Assembly: GCF_000282895.1 (NCBI RefSeq)
Contig: NZ_ALBQ01000027.1
Span: 111,765 to 175,764 of the forward strand
From: Sphingomonas sp. ATCC 31555
GTDB lineage: Bacteria > Pseudomonadota > Alphaproteobacteria > Sphingomonadales > Sphingomonadaceae
Direction of reading: 5' to 3'
Length of the DNA: 64,000 bases
The number at the start of each line of letters is the position of its first letter. The first letter of the stretch is position 1. The notes under the pieces are model-generated. The model was not told where the DNA came from, ran no database searches, and saw only the letters and a program-made list of their open reading frames with translations. This document shows, piece by piece, positions 16,568 through 25,636 of this stretch. The position numbers were made by a program, and so were the translations under genes.

Positions 16568-17941
16568 CTAAGCCTGTGGGGTTGCTGCACTGCGGCGCGT
16601 TCGTAAGGAAATATTGCTAGGGGTGAACCCGTCGCGTGGGAGGAAGATTTCGGCGCACAATCCGCCGTCCTCGCGGTTGAAGAGGCGGAATCGCCCCCCC
16701 TCCAGCTCGGTCGCCCGCGCAACGATTGAAAGGCCCAGGCCGAATCCGACGGTGTCGCGCGACCGCGCCGTATCTAGCCGGACGAAAGGCTGCGTTACGC
16801 GCTCCAGATCCTCTACCGGGATGCCCGGGCCATGATCTTCCACGCGCAGCGCGACGCCGTCTTCGCCCGGCACCAGCCGGATGCATGCCTGCCCCGCATA
16901 ATGCACGGCATTGTCGACCAGGTTGTTCAGCGCACGCTTCATCATCAGCGGCCGCAGCACATGCTCGAAATGGGTCGGCCCGTCATATTCCACGTCGCGG
17001 CCGCGATCGTCATTGTCGTCCGCGATCGTCGCGCACAGAACGGCCAGGTCGACTCGGGCGGGCTTCTCCTCGTCTCCCTCGCCGCCCAGAAAAGCGAGCA
17101 ACGATGCAATCATCGCCTCCATCTCGCCGATATCGGCGTCGATCGCGGCGTGCACGTCCGGATCGGCAACTCCGTCAACGCGCAGCCGCAGCCGCGCCAG
17201 CGGCGTCCGCATGTCGTGCCCCACCGCGGCCAGCGCCTGGGTGCGATCGGCGATCAGCCGCTGGATGCGCGCTTGCATGCGGTTGAACGCATTGATCACC
17301 CGGCGCAGTTCGCGCGGCCCTTCCTCCGGCACTTCCTGGATGCCGGCCATGCCGACCATGTCGGCCGCCTCCGCCAGGCGGCGCATCGGCAGCAACATGC
17401 GGCGCACCAGCACGCCGCTGATCAGGATCAGGGCCAGCGCGGGAGCAAGCGCGAGCAGGATTCGCGCCGATCCCAGGTCCGCCTGGTGCACCTGTTCGCG
17501 CGTTCGGAAATACAGCCAGCTCCTGTCCGGCAGCATCAGCGCGCCGACGATCAGCGCGTGCCGGCCTTGCGAGGTGAGCCGCAGCCGCAAGTCCGCGGCG
17601 GCCAGGCTGGGCTCCCACAGCAGCACCTGCTCATAGATGCGATCCAGCTCGGGCTGGGTCCGCAGCGCCGGCGGCAATGTCGGCATCCACTGGATCTCGT
17701 ACCGCGACGTCGTAAGCTCTGCGGCAAACTCCGGCCGGCGCGACGGAACTTGCTCGACGAGCAACTTGCGCGCGATCACGAGATGCTCGGCCAATCGCCG
17801 CGCTTCGTCATCGCGCACGGAGAATTGGCTCGCCCGCTCGTACAACAGCGTCGATACGCCGAATTCGACCAGAATGGTGAGCAGCAGGACGGCGAAGATC
17901 CGTCCGACAAGGCCCGTGGGTGTCTTGAGCAACGCCCTCAA
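16568..17941 (-). CDS. Sensor histidine kinase, EnvZ type
   Basis: Membrane sensor kinase of 457 residues. One helix at about 9-30, a periplasmic domain (about 31-158), a second helix (about 160-180), a HAMP linker, then the dimerisation domain with His242 in AAVGHDMRTPLARL. The ATP domain has the N-box NNLVDNAVHYAG, DHGPGIP and GFGLGLSIV. The most likely start is the TTG at 17941, overlapping the TGA of the response regulator (TTGA); no ATG lies near the first helix. HDMRTPLAR with Asp after His is common in EnvZ/CpxA-type kinases. The signal is unknown. Confidence 0.88.
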   Translation of the reverse strand: MRALLKTPTGLVGRIFAVLLLTILVEFGVSTLLYERASQFSVRDDEARRLAEHLVIARKLLVEQVPSRRPEFAAELTTSRYEIQWMPTLPPALRTQPELDRIYEQVLLWEPSLAAADLRLRLTSQGRHALIVGALMLPDRSWLYFRTREQVHQADLGSARILLALAPALALILISGVLVRRMLLPMRRLAEAADMVGMAGIQEVPEEGPRELRRVINAFNRMQARIQRLIADRTQALAAVGHDMRTPLARLRLRVDGVADPDVHAAIDADIGEMEAMIASLLAFLGGEGDEEKPARVDLAVLCATIADDNDDRGRDVEYDGPTHFEHVLRPLMMKRALNNLVDNAVHYAGQACIRLVPGEDGVALRVEDHGPGIPVEDLERVTQPFVRLDTARSRDTVGFGLGLSIVARATELEGGRFRLFNREDGGLCAEIFLPRDGFTPSNISLRTRRSAATPQA

Positions 17942-18669
17942 GCGCGCGTCACAGGCACGTTGAGCGTATATCCCACACCGCGCACCGTCACGATCGGCGC
18001 GGCATGGCCCGCATCGGACAGTTTCCGCCGCAATCGGCTCACCAGCACGTCGATGCTTCGGTCGGAGCTGTCGCCCAGCCGCGTGCGCGAAAGCTCGATC
18101 AACCGCTCGCGCGAGATCACTCGCCCGGCATGATCGCACAGCGTCACCAGCAGATCGAACTCGGCGCCGGTCAGGTCGACGACGGCGCCGGTGGGCGACA
18201 TCAGCTCCCGTCGCGGCAGGTTCACGGTCCAGCCTTCGAACTGGATCAGCCCGGCCGGCCTTTCGCTGGGATCCCGCTCGCTGCCGCCACGGCGCAGAAC
18301 GGCGCGCACGCGCGCCACCAGTTCCCGCGTGCCGAACGGCTTGGGCAGATAATCGTCGGCGCCCAGTTCCAGGCCGACGACGCGATCGGTTTCGCTGCCC
18401 TTGGCGGAAATGAAGATGATCGGGACCGAGCTCTTCTGCCGGATTGCGCGGCACAGATCGATGCCGCTGGTGCCCGGCAGCATCACGTCAAGCAGCACGA
18501 GATCGATCGGGCCGTTCTCCAGCGCCAGCCACATTTCCGGCGCGGAAGAGGCGGGTCGGACGGTATAGCCATGCTCCTGCAGGGCGCGCGCCGTCAGCGT
18601 CCGCAGCTGGGGATCATCCTCAACCAACACGATGGTCGGCAGCGTCAGCGGGGGTTCACTCGCAAACAT
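17938..18669 (-). CDS. OmpR-family response regulator
   Basis: DNA-binding response regulator, 243 residues from ATG 18669. Receiver domain (about 11-125) with acidic pocket EDD (17-19), phosphoacceptor Asp61 in LVLLDVMLPG and Lys110 in LPKPFG. A winged-helix DNA-binding domain (about 145-240) ends in RGVGYTLNVP. It is cotranscribed with and overlaps the histidine kinase gene. It is divergent from the cobalamin operon, whose riboswitch begins 444 bases away. Confidence 0.93.
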   Translation of the reverse strand: MFASEPPLTLPTIVLVEDDPQLRTLTARALQEHGYTVRPASSAPEMWLALENGPIDLVLLDVMLPGTSGIDLCRAIRQKSSVPIIFISAKGSETDRVVGLELGADDYLPKPFGTRELVARVRAVLRRGGSERDPSERPAGLIQFEGWTVNLPRRELMSPTGAVVDLTGAEFDLLVTLCDHAGRVISRERLIELSRTRLGDSSDRSIDVLVSRLRRKLSDAGHAAPIVTVRGVGYTLNVPVTRA

Positions 18670-19112
18670 CGGGCCGCAAATTAGGTACTCCAATGCCGCC
18701 GGTCAACGCGGCTGCACAGATTTGCATGCGCGGACATGCGATGTGGCGATCCCGCGAACGAGGCCATGTCGATGGTGACAGATCCGCTGCAGTCGCGGCT
18801 GCAAGTAGAACCGCGGCCACCAGAAATACGACTTTTGCGAAGAATACCGGACCTTTACCGGAACGACGTTTTTCGTTCAGCGTGCGGGCGCGAGAACATG
18901 GCGATGCTGCAGAAACTTATCCGTCACGCCGCAAAACGACCTCCCAGGGATGATGTCGAAGCCGCGATGGCGGCGTTGCTCGATCGCGCTCCACGGCCAC
19001 ATCGCCGCGCGCCCGAAACCGCGCGACGGTATCGGCAGCCTAACCTCCGCCCGGGGTCTGGCGCGGCAACGATCACGCCGCTACAGCGCGTGCGGGGGTT
19101 TCACCTCCACCA
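18670..19112. other. Intergenic region upstream of the cobalamin riboswitch
   Basis: 443 bases between the divergent response regulator and the cobalamin riboswitch. Composition is mixed and slightly less GC-rich at 18800-18930. It should hold promoters for both directions. An open frame on the plus strand (18736-19191) runs into the riboswitch and resembles no protein I know, so I do not call it a gene. Confidence 0.5.
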
Positions 19113-19287
19113 ACCGTATCGGTGCCCAACGGGCTTGATAGGGAATGCGGTGCGGGCGTGCCCAATGCCGCAGCTGCCCCTGCAACTGTAAGCGGCGAGC
19201 GATCGGCCCGGTTGCCATTGGAAGCGATTCCGAGAAGGTGGGCCGATCCGCGATGACCCGCAAGCCAGGAGACCTGCCGATATGGGT
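19113..19287 (+). ncRNA. Cobalamin (AdoCbl) riboswitch
   Basis: A cis-acting RNA that binds cobalamin and turns off the genes behind it. The closing stem P1 pairs ACCGTATCGG (19113-19122) with CCGATATGGGT (19277-19287). Conserved core elements appear in order: GGTGCC near the 5' side, TGATAGGGAAT (19136-19146), GCCCCTGCAACTGTAAGCGG (about 19175-19194), GAAGGTGGG, then GATGACCCGCAAGCCAGGAG with the B12 box at 19262-19276. About 120 bases separate it from cobT. In that stretch GTCGCTCG (19286-19293) can pair with CGAGCGAC (19338-19345), a possible expression-platform stem. Confidence 0.93.
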
Positions 19288-19406
19288 CGCTCGTCTCAGG
19301 TCCAGGGTGTGGCCAGAGTGCGGCTCGCAGGTCCGTTCGAGCGACAAACGCCGGTGACGTCGGGTGCAACGCGCCCGGCGTGTGTTCGATCGATTCGGGG
19401 TGCGCG

Positions 19407-20447
19407 ATGAAGTACGAAGCAAGGGTTGAACATTGCGGGTTCGATAGCGTCGGTGCCTTTCATGCGGCGCTGGCGGAACTGCCCGGTCCCGACGCCCAGG
19501 CGATCGCGGCAGCCGCACGGCGCCAGGCGCAGCTGACCAAACCGGCAGGTTCGCTGGGCAGGCTGGAGGAAATCGCGCTGTTCCTCGCCGGGTGGCAGGC
19601 GCGCGAGCGGCCGACGCTGGCGGGAGCCAGGGCGTTGATCTTCGCGGGCAACCACGGCGTCGCGGCGCAGGGCGTAAGTGCCTTTCCGGCGGACGTGACC
19701 GCGCAGATGGTCGCCAACTTCCAAGCGGGCGGCGCGGCGATCAACGCGCTCACCGGCGCGGTCGGCATCCCGCTGCGCGTGATCGCGCTGGATCTGGATC
19801 GCCCGACCGCCGACTTCACCGGAGCGCCCGCCATGGACGAGGAATCGTGCCTCGCCGCGCTCAACACCGGTGCCGCTGCGGTTTCGCCGGGCACCGATCT
19901 GCTTCTGCTCGGCGAGATGGGCATCGCCAACTCAACTGCCGCCGCAGCGCTCTGCCTGCGCAGCTTCGGGGGGACCGCAGCCGACTGGGTGGGCCCCGGC
20001 ACCGGCATCGACCCGTCGGGAGTGCGTCAGAAAGCCGCGGTTATCGCCCGCGCAATGGCATATCATGGCGACGCGCCGATCACGCCGTTCGAAACGCTGC
20101 GCCGGCTGGGCGGACGCGAACTGGTCGCCATCGCCGGCGCCGTGGTCGCGGCGCGCCATATCGGCATACCCATATTGCTCGACGGCTATATCTGCTGCGC
20201 CGCCATCGCCCCGCTGGCGGCGGCGGTTCCGAGAATCGTTGATCATTGCCTTGCCGCCCATTGCTCGGCCGAGCCCGGGCACCGGCTGCTGCTCGAACGG
20301 CTGGGCCTTCAACCCCTGCTGAACCTGAACATGCGCCTCGGCGAAGGAAGCGGCGCCGCCGTGGCCGCTGCCGTGATCCGGTCGGCGCTCGCCGCCCATG
20401 CCGAAATGGCGACTTTCGCCGAAGCAGGGGTTGCGAACGGCGCATGA
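19407..20447 (+). CDS. cobT: Nicotinate-nucleotide:dimethylbenzimidazole phosphoribosyltransferase
   Basis: Makes alpha-ribazole phosphate from nicotinate mononucleotide and 5,6-dimethylbenzimidazole, activating the lower ligand of cobalamin; 346 residues, cytoplasmic. The N-terminal motif KPAGSLGRLEE and GNHGVAAQGVSAFP are CobT signatures; the catalytic Glu is about residue 313 in MRLGEGSGAA. The start is ATG 19407; a GTG at 19380 is possible but has no better ribosome site. First gene behind the riboswitch; its stop overlaps cobC (ATGA). pncB, which makes its nicotinate mononucleotide substrate, lies at the end of the same gene run. Confidence 0.95.
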   Translation: MKYEARVEHCGFDSVGAFHAALAELPGPDAQAIAAAARRQAQLTKPAGSLGRLEEIALFLAGWQARERPTLAGARALIFAGNHGVAAQGVSAFPADVTAQMVANFQAGGAAINALTGAVGIPLRVIALDLDRPTADFTGAPAMDEESCLAALNTGAAAVSPGTDLLLLGEMGIANSTAAAALCLRSFGGTAADWVGPGTGIDPSGVRQKAAVIARAMAYHGDAPITPFETLRRLGGRELVAIAGAVVAARHIGIPILLDGYICCAAIAPLAAAVPRIVDHCLAAHCSAEPGHRLLLERLGLQPLLNLNMRLGEGSGAAVAAAVIRSALAAHAEMATFAEAGVANGA

Positions 20448-21010
20448 GCAGCTTCGTTGTACACCTGCTCCGCCACGGCAGTACCGAGGCGGAAGGGCGG
20501 CTCATCGGCCGCACCGATGCGGCACCGCTGCCAGAGGGGATCGCTGCCTGTTCGGCGCGCGCGCGACACGTGACGGGCGTCGATATCGTCACATCGGACC
20601 TGCGTCGCGCCCGCGCGGCAGCGGAGGCGATCGGCGCGTCGAGAGGGGCGGTCCCGCGCGTGGACGCCCGCTGGCGCGAACTGAATTTCGGGGCGTGGGA
20701 CGGATTGGCATTCGACGCCATCGACGGCCCGGCGTGGGCGGCGTTCCAGGCCGATCCCGCCGGCGGTTCTCCGCCGGAGGGCGAGCGCTGGCCCGATCTT
20801 GTGGCGCGCGTTGCCGACGCGCTGGCGGCGATCGATCGGCCGACGCTGGTCGTCACCCATGGCGGCGCGATGCGGGCCGCGCTCGCGGCAACCTGCGCCA
20901 TCGATTTTCCCCAGCTGTGGAACATCGCCCTGCCCCATGCCGCGCTGCTCACTTTGCGCCTGTGGCCCGGCACTCCCCGTGTCGGCCAGATGATCGGATT
21001 GGTTACGTGA
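20444..21010 (+). CDS. cobC: Alpha-ribazole-5'-phosphate phosphatase, histidine phosphatase family
   Basis: 188 residues of the phosphoglycerate-mutase-like fold. The catalytic loop is LLRHGSTEAEGRLIGRTD with His11; the second histidine is in VVTHGGAMR. The acid residue is in ARWRELNFGAWDG. Given its place between cobT and cobS it most likely removes the phosphate from alpha-ribazole phosphate or from cobalamin phosphate. Sequence alone would only say histidine phosphatase. ATGA overlap upstream and GTGA overlap downstream tie it tightly to its neighbours. Confidence 0.88.
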   Translation: MSSFVVHLLRHGSTEAEGRLIGRTDAAPLPEGIAACSARARHVTGVDIVTSDLRRARAAAEAIGASRGAVPRVDARWRELNFGAWDGLAFDAIDGPAWAAFQADPAGGSPPEGERWPDLVARVADALAAIDRPTLVVTHGGAMRAALAATCAIDFPQLWNIALPHAALLTLRLWPGTPRVGQMIGLVT

Positions 21011-21729
21011 AGGAATTCGTGCTCGCCCTGCAGTTTCTCACTCGGCTGCCGCTGCCCGCGATCGATGCGGATGAAGCCGCCTTTGCGCGCTCGATCCGCT
21101 GGTTCCCGGCCGCCGGCCTGGTGATCGGCGTGGTGGTCGCGCTGGCCGCGTGGGCCGGCGCGCAGCTGGACCCCTGGTCGGGGGCGCTGGCCGCGCTGGT
21201 CGCATGGGTGGGAATCACCGGTGCGCTGCATCTCGATGGTCTCGCCGATCTCGCCGACGCCGGCGGCGCGATCCACAAGGGGCCCGAGCGGCTGCGCGAC
21301 GTGCTGGCCGATCCGCATGTCGGCAGCTTCGGCGTCACCGCGATCGCGCTGCAGCTGATCGCCAAGCTGGTCCTGCTTCACGCGCTGATCGCCGGCCCGG
21401 CGTTCTGGACCCTCGCTTTCGTGCCCGCCGCCGCCCGGATCGGCCCGCTGGCATGGAGCTGGTGGCTGCCCCCGCTGCACGAAGGGCTGGCCAGCCGCTT
21501 CCGCAGCATCATCCGGCCTGCCGATCTGATCGTGTGGCTGATCCTGCTCGGCTTCGCCGCGACGCTGGCGACACCCGCGCTGGTCGCCGCGCCGTTGTTC
21601 ATCGGCGCCTGGGGCTGGCATGTCCGCAGGATGCTGGGCGGCATTTCGGGCGACGGGCACGGCGCGGGGATCGAACTCGTCGAAACTGGGCTGCTGGTAG
21701 CCCTGCTGATGGCGCCGCGGATCGGATGA
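21007..21729 (+). CDS. cobS: Adenosylcobinamide-GDP ribazoletransferase (cobalamin synthase)
   Basis: Integral membrane enzyme that joins adenosylcobinamide-GDP with alpha-ribazole (phosphate), the last joining step of cobalamin synthesis; 240 residues. It starts at a GTG overlapping the cobC stop. The N-terminal motif LQFLTRLPLPA and the acidic segment HLDGLADLADA (putative metal site) are diagnostic. Several hydrophobic helices cover most of the chain, and GGISGDGHGAGIELVE near the C-terminus matches the family. Its stop overlaps the next start (ATGA). Confidence 0.93.
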   Translation: MKEFVLALQFLTRLPLPAIDADEAAFARSIRWFPAAGLVIGVVVALAAWAGAQLDPWSGALAALVAWVGITGALHLDGLADLADAGGAIHKGPERLRDVLADPHVGSFGVTAIALQLIAKLVLLHALIAGPAFWTLAFVPAAARIGPLAWSWWLPPLHEGLASRFRSIIRPADLIVWLILLGFAATLATPALVAAPLFIGAWGWHVRRMLGGISGDGHGAGIELVETGLLVALLMAPRIG

Positions 21730-22706
21730 CAGCGCCGCTCCTCCACCATGGCGGCAACCTCGCCGCCGCGCGGGCACGCTATGGCGAGGGCGCGTGGATC
21801 GATCTTTCTACCGGCATCAACCCGGTCCCCTGGCCGGTACCGGACGATCTGCGCTGGGATTGGCATGCCCTGCCCCAGCCCGCTGCGCTGGCAGCGCTGG
21901 AGGCGGCCGCGGCAGCGCATTTCGGCGTCGATCCGGCGCTGGTCTGCGCGCTTCCGGGCAGCGAAATGGGCTTGCGGCTGCTGGGTCTGCTGCTCGGCGG
22001 CAGCGCCTTCCACCGCGTGCCCGGGTACCGCACGCACGGCGCCATGTTTGCAGCCAGCACCCCGCTGGCGGCGGACGCGGCGCCGCCGCCCGGCGAGGCG
22101 GCGCTGATCCTCGCCAATCCGAACAATCCGTGCGGCACGCTGCAGCCCCGCGCGCGCCTGGAAGCGCAGCTGCGCGATCGGGAAGCGGCGGGCGGCTGGC
22201 TCGTCGTCGACGAAGCCTTTGTCGATCCGCATCCGCAGGCGAGCGTCGCCGGCCTGGTCGCCCCGGGCCGGCGGCTGGTGGTCTTCCGGTCCTTCGGCAA
22301 GTTCTTCGGCCTGGCGGGGCTGCGGCTCGGCTTCGTGCTCGCGCCGCCGGCGGTGTGTACCCAGTATCGCCGCGCGCTCGGCGACTGGCCGATCGGGGCG
22401 GCCGCGCTGGAGATCGCCACCCGCGCCTATCGCGACAGTGCTTGGATCGACGCGACCGGCGCTGCGCTGGCCGCGCGTGCCGCAAGGCTCGACGATCTGA
22501 TTCGGCGCCATGGGCTCGAACCGATCGGCGCCTCGCCGCTGTTCCGGCTGATCGATCGGGAGGATGCGGGCGGGATGTTCGAACGGCTCGCGCATGCGCA
22601 CATCCTCACCCGCCCCTTCGACTATGCGCCGCGCTGGCTGCGTTTCGGCCTGCCCGCCGACGATGCGGCGTTCGACCGGCTGGACCGGGCACTGGCGCAT
22701 GGCTGA
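21726..22706 (+). CDS. cobD: Threonine-phosphate decarboxylase (aminotransferase fold)
   Basis: PLP enzyme of 326 residues that makes (R)-1-aminopropan-2-ol phosphate, the linker of the cobalamin nucleotide loop. PLP Lys192 is in FRSFGKFFGLAGLRLGF; the cofactor Asp is in WLVVDEAFVDP and NPNNPCGT is the substrate loop. It is called cobD in Salmonella and cobC in Pseudomonas nomenclature. It sits between cobS and cbiB, exactly where the linker enzyme is expected. Its end overlaps cbiB by 8 bases. Confidence 0.9.
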   Translation: MTAPLLHHGGNLAAARARYGEGAWIDLSTGINPVPWPVPDDLRWDWHALPQPAALAALEAAAAAHFGVDPALVCALPGSEMGLRLLGLLLGGSAFHRVPGYRTHGAMFAASTPLAADAAPPPGEAALILANPNNPCGTLQPRARLEAQLRDREAAGGWLVVDEAFVDPHPQASVAGLVAPGRRLVVFRSFGKFFGLAGLRLGFVLAPPAVCTQYRRALGDWPIGAAALEIATRAYRDSAWIDATGAALAARAARLDDLIRRHGLEPIGASPLFRLIDREDAGGMFERLAHAHILTRPFDYAPRWLRFGLPADDAAFDRLDRALAHG

Positions 22707-23631
22707 CCCCGTCGCCCTTGCCGCACTGGCGCTGGACGCCACGATCGGCTGGCCCGACGCCATCTACCGGCGGATCGGGCACCCGGTGGGCGGCTTCGCC
22801 CGCATCATCGCCGTGTGCGAACGCGGCGGCAACCGCGAGCACCTGCCCGCTGCCGCGCGTCGGGCGTTCGGGATCGGCACGGTCGGGCTGCTGCTCGCCG
22901 TCGCGATCGGCGCCGGCTTGGGGATCGAAGCGATCGCGGCGCGATCGTCGGCGGGCTGGATCCTGGTCGCGCTGTGCGCCTTTCCCGGCCTCGCCCAGCG
23001 GAGCCTGTACCTGCACGTCCGCCCCATCGCCGCAGCGCTGACGGCGGGCGACCTGCTCGGTGCCCGCGCGGCGCTGGGCCGGATCGTGGGCCGCGACACC
23101 GGGGGGCTCGACACCGCCGGCATCGCCCGCGCCGCCTTGGAGAGCCTGGCCGAAAGCTTCTGCGACGGAATCGTCGCACCGCTGTTCTGGCTGCTGATCG
23201 GCGGCCTGCCGGGCCTGTGGGCCTATAAGGCGGTCAACACCGCCGACAGCCTCATCGGCCACCGCGAGCCGCGGTGGCGCGCCTTCGGCTGGGCGGCGGC
23301 CCGCACCGACGATCTGATGAACCTGGTTCCGGCGCGGCTTGCCGCGGTGCTGCTCTGCTGCGCCGGTGCGGGCGGCTGGCGCACGGTTCGCCGCGACGCG
23401 CACAAGCACGCCTCGCCCAATGCCGGGTGGCCCGAAGCGGCCATGGCGGGCGCGCTGGGCCTCCGCCTGGCAGGGCCGGTCGCCTATGACGGCGTGACTC
23501 ATATCAAGCCGTGGATCGGCGGCGGCCGCACGGCGGCGCGTGCCGACGACATCGTCCGCGGGCTGCAGCTCTACGCGCGCGCCTGTGCCTTGCTGTGGAT
23601 CCTTGCGGGAGGCATCGCATGGCTGCGCTGA
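22699..23631 (+). CDS. cbiB: Adenosylcobinamide-phosphate synthase CbiB
   Basis: Membrane enzyme that attaches the aminopropanol (phosphate) linker to cobyric acid; 310 residues with about five hydrophobic segments. [20 protein letters not shown] at the N-terminus and the motifs [13 protein letters not shown] and [13 protein letters not shown] are family signatures. It is called cobD in Pseudomonas-type nomenclature. It overlaps the aminotransferase gene upstream (8 bases) and cobQ downstream (13 bases), so all three are translationally coupled. Confidence 0.92.
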   Translation: MADPVALAALALDATIGWPDAIYRRIGHPVGGFARIIAVCERGGNREHLPAAARRAFGIGTVGLLLAVAIGAGLGIEAIAARSSAGWILVALCAFPGLAQRSLYLHVRPIAAALTAGDLLGARAALGRIVGRDTGGLDTAGIARAALESLAESFCDGIVAPLFWLLIGGLPGLWAYKAVNTADSLIGHREPRWRAFGWAAARTDDLMNLVPARLAAVLLCCAGAGGWRTVRRDAHKHASPNAGWPEAAMAGALGLRLAGPVAYDGVTHIKPWIGGGRTAARADDIVRGLQLYARACALLWILAGGIAWLR

Positions 23632-25076
23632 TGCTGCAGGGAACGGGTTCGGACGTCGGCAAATCGGTGCTCGTCGCCGGGCTGTGCCGCGCCCTCGCCA
23701 ACCGGGGGCTCCGCGTGCGTCCCTTCAAGCCGCAGAACATGTCGAACAACGCCGCGGTAACCGAGGATGGCGGCGAGATCGGCCGTGCCCAGGCGCTGCA
23801 GGCGCTGGCCTGCCGGGTGGCGCCCCATACCGACATGAACCCGGTGCTGCTGAAGCCGCAGGCGGATCGCACGTCGCAGCTGATCGTCGGCGGCAAGGTG
23901 CGCGGCACCCTTCATGCCGGGAATTTCCGTGCGGCGCGCAAACCCTTGCTGGGCGATGTTCTATCCAGCTTCGAGCGGCTGCGGGCGCAATGCGATCTGG
24001 TGATCGTCGAAGGCGCGGGTTCGCCTGCCGAGATCAACCTGCGTGCCGGAGACATCGCGAACATGGGGTTCGCGCGCGCGGCGGCAGTGCCGGTGGTGCT
24101 GGTCGGCGATATCGACCGGGGCGGCGTGATCGCCGCGATCGTCGGCACCCGCGCCGTGCTCGATCTCGAGGACGCGGCGATGATCCGCGGCTTCCTGATC
24201 AACAAATTCCGCGGCGATCCTGCTTTGTTCGCCGATGGCTATGCCGAGATCGAAGCGCGTGCGGGGTGGCGCGGCTACGGCCTGATCCCGTGGCTCCCGG
24301 CTGCGGCCCGGCTGCCGAGCGAAGACGCGGTGGTGCTGGAACGCAGCGCGGACGCAAGCGCCGGCGCCACGCTGATGGCGTGCCCGATGCTGCCGCGCAT
24401 CGCCAATTTCGATGATCTGGATCCGCTGAAACTGGAGCCGGATGTCACGTTGGCGATGATCCCGCCGGGACAGCCGATCCCGGCAGAGGCGGCATTGGTG
24501 ATCCTCCCCGGCTCCAAGGCGACGATCGCCGATCTCGCCGCCTTGCGCGAACAGGGTTGGGACATCGATCTGCACGCCCATCATCGTCGCGGCGGCGCGA
24601 TCCTGGGCATTTGCGGCGGCTATCAGATGCTGGGGCGAACGATCGCCGATCCGCATGGGGTCGAGGGGCCGGCGGGCAGCGCGGACGGGCTGGGGCTGCT
24701 GGACGTGGCGACCGAACTCACCCGCGAGAAGGCGCTGCACCCGGCGCAGGGCACTGCGCTGGGCGCCGCCATACACGGCTATGAGATGCATATGGGCATC
24801 ACCAGCGGCCCCGACACGCTGCGCCCCTTTGCGCAGCTGGGCAACGGTGCGGACGGCGCGCGCTCCGCCGACGGGCGGGTGATGGGCACCTATCTCCACG
24901 GCCTGTTCGCGAGCACCGATCTGCGCAGGGCGCTGCTGGGCCGCATCGGCATCCGCTCGGCGGGCGTCGATTATGCCGCGTCGGTCGATGCGGCGCTCGA
25001 TGCCATCGCCGCCGATCTCGAGGTTCATGTCGACATTCCCGCGCTGATCGCGCTTGCTCAAGAGGCCCAGCCATGA
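23619..25076 (+). CDS. cobQ: Cobyric acid synthase CobQ
   Basis: Glutamine-dependent amidase that converts (adenosyl)cobyrinate a,c-diamide to cobyric acid; 485 residues. The N-terminal P-loop-like motif is GTGSDVGKS (8-16) and [11 protein letters not shown] follows, both diagnostic of CobQ. The C-terminal class I glutaminase domain has Cys332 in [10 protein letters not shown] and His427 in MGTYLHGLF. The start ATG 23619 has GGGAGG upstream, inside the end of cbiB. Its presence means the cell can amidate a corrin diamide, but no corrin ring gene is visible here. Confidence 0.94.
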   Translation: MAALMLQGTGSDVGKSVLVAGLCRALANRGLRVRPFKPQNMSNNAAVTEDGGEIGRAQALQALACRVAPHTDMNPVLLKPQADRTSQLIVGGKVRGTLHAGNFRAARKPLLGDVLSSFERLRAQCDLVIVEGAGSPAEINLRAGDIANMGFARAAAVPVVLVGDIDRGGVIAAIVGTRAVLDLEDAAMIRGFLINKFRGDPALFADGYAEIEARAGWRGYGLIPWLPAAARLPSEDAVVLERSADASAGATLMACPMLPRIANFDDLDPLKLEPDVTLAMIPPGQPIPAEAALVILPGSKATIADLAALREQGWDIDLHAHHRRGGAILGICGGYQMLGRTIADPHGVEGPAGSADGLGLLDVATELTREKALHPAQGTALGAAIHGYEMHMGITSGPDTLRPFAQLGNGADGARSADGRVMGTYLHGLFASTDLRRALLGRIGIRSAGVDYAASVDAALDAIAADLEVHVDIPALIALAQEAQP

Positions 25077-25579
25077 ACCATCTGCTCGTTCTCGGCGGCG
25101 CCCGATCGGGCAAGAGCCGCTACGCCCAGGCCCGCGCCGAGTCCCTGCCCGGCAGCTTGCTGTTCGTTGCCACCGCCCAGGCGTGGGACGACGAGATGGA
25201 AGATCGCATCGCCCGCCATCAGGCCGATCGGGACGGGCGATGGTCCACCCTGGAAGTGCCGCTGGACCTGCCCGCCGCCATCGCCGCGAACGCCGCACCG
25301 GGTCGCGTGCTGCTGGTCGACTGCCTCACGCTTTGGACCTCGAACCTTCTGTTCGCCGAACGGGATCTCGATGCCGAGACCGAGGCGCTTTCCGGCGCCC
25401 TGGCGCAGGCGTCCGGGCCGGTGATCCTCGTCGCCAACGAAGTCGGGCTCGGCATCGTGCCGGACAACGCGCTCGCCCGCCGCTTCCGCGATGCTGCAGG
25501 CCGGCTGAACCAGGCCGTCGCCGCCGCCGCGCAGGAGGTTCAGTTCCTGGCCGCGGGCCTGCCGCTTCGCCTCAAATAA
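25073..25579 (+). CDS. cobU: Adenosylcobinamide kinase / adenosylcobinamide-phosphate guanylyltransferase
   Basis: Bifunctional enzyme that phosphorylates adenosylcobinamide and transfers GMP to it, preparing the acceptor for CobS; 168 residues. The P-loop GGARSGKS is at 8-15. His49 in RIARHQADR is the expected GMP-accepting histidine. [21 protein letters not shown] is reduced here to its core [10 protein letters not shown], which is diagnostic. The start overlaps the cobQ stop (ATGA). Last gene of the overlapping cobalamin run, 57 bases before pncB. Confidence 0.94.
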   Translation: MNHLLVLGGARSGKSRYAQARAESLPGSLLFVATAQAWDDEMEDRIARHQADRDGRWSTLEVPLDLPAAIAANAAPGRVLLVDCLTLWTSNLLFAERDLDAETEALSGALAQASGPVILVANEVGLGIVPDNALARRFRDAAGRLNQAVAAAAQEVQFLAAGLPLRLK

Positions 25580-25636
25580 GCAGCGCGAACGGCCATCGCG
25601 CTCGCGCTTCGCTCGGGCGCGGCATAAGGATGTGCG

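Noticed and set aside
18736..19191. Plus-strand open frame before the cobalamin operon
   Set aside because: Its last 25 or so codons lie in the conserved core of the riboswitch, and the rest resembles no protein; kept only as a remark on the intergenic region.
20080..21777. Minus-strand open frame opposite cobT, cobC and cobS
   Set aside because: It lies wholly antisense to three recognised overlapping genes and shows no domain.
25580..25636. GC-rich repeats of GCGC type between cobU and pncB, considered as a terminator
   Set aside because: No stable single stem with a T-tract could be drawn; several weak alternatives exist.
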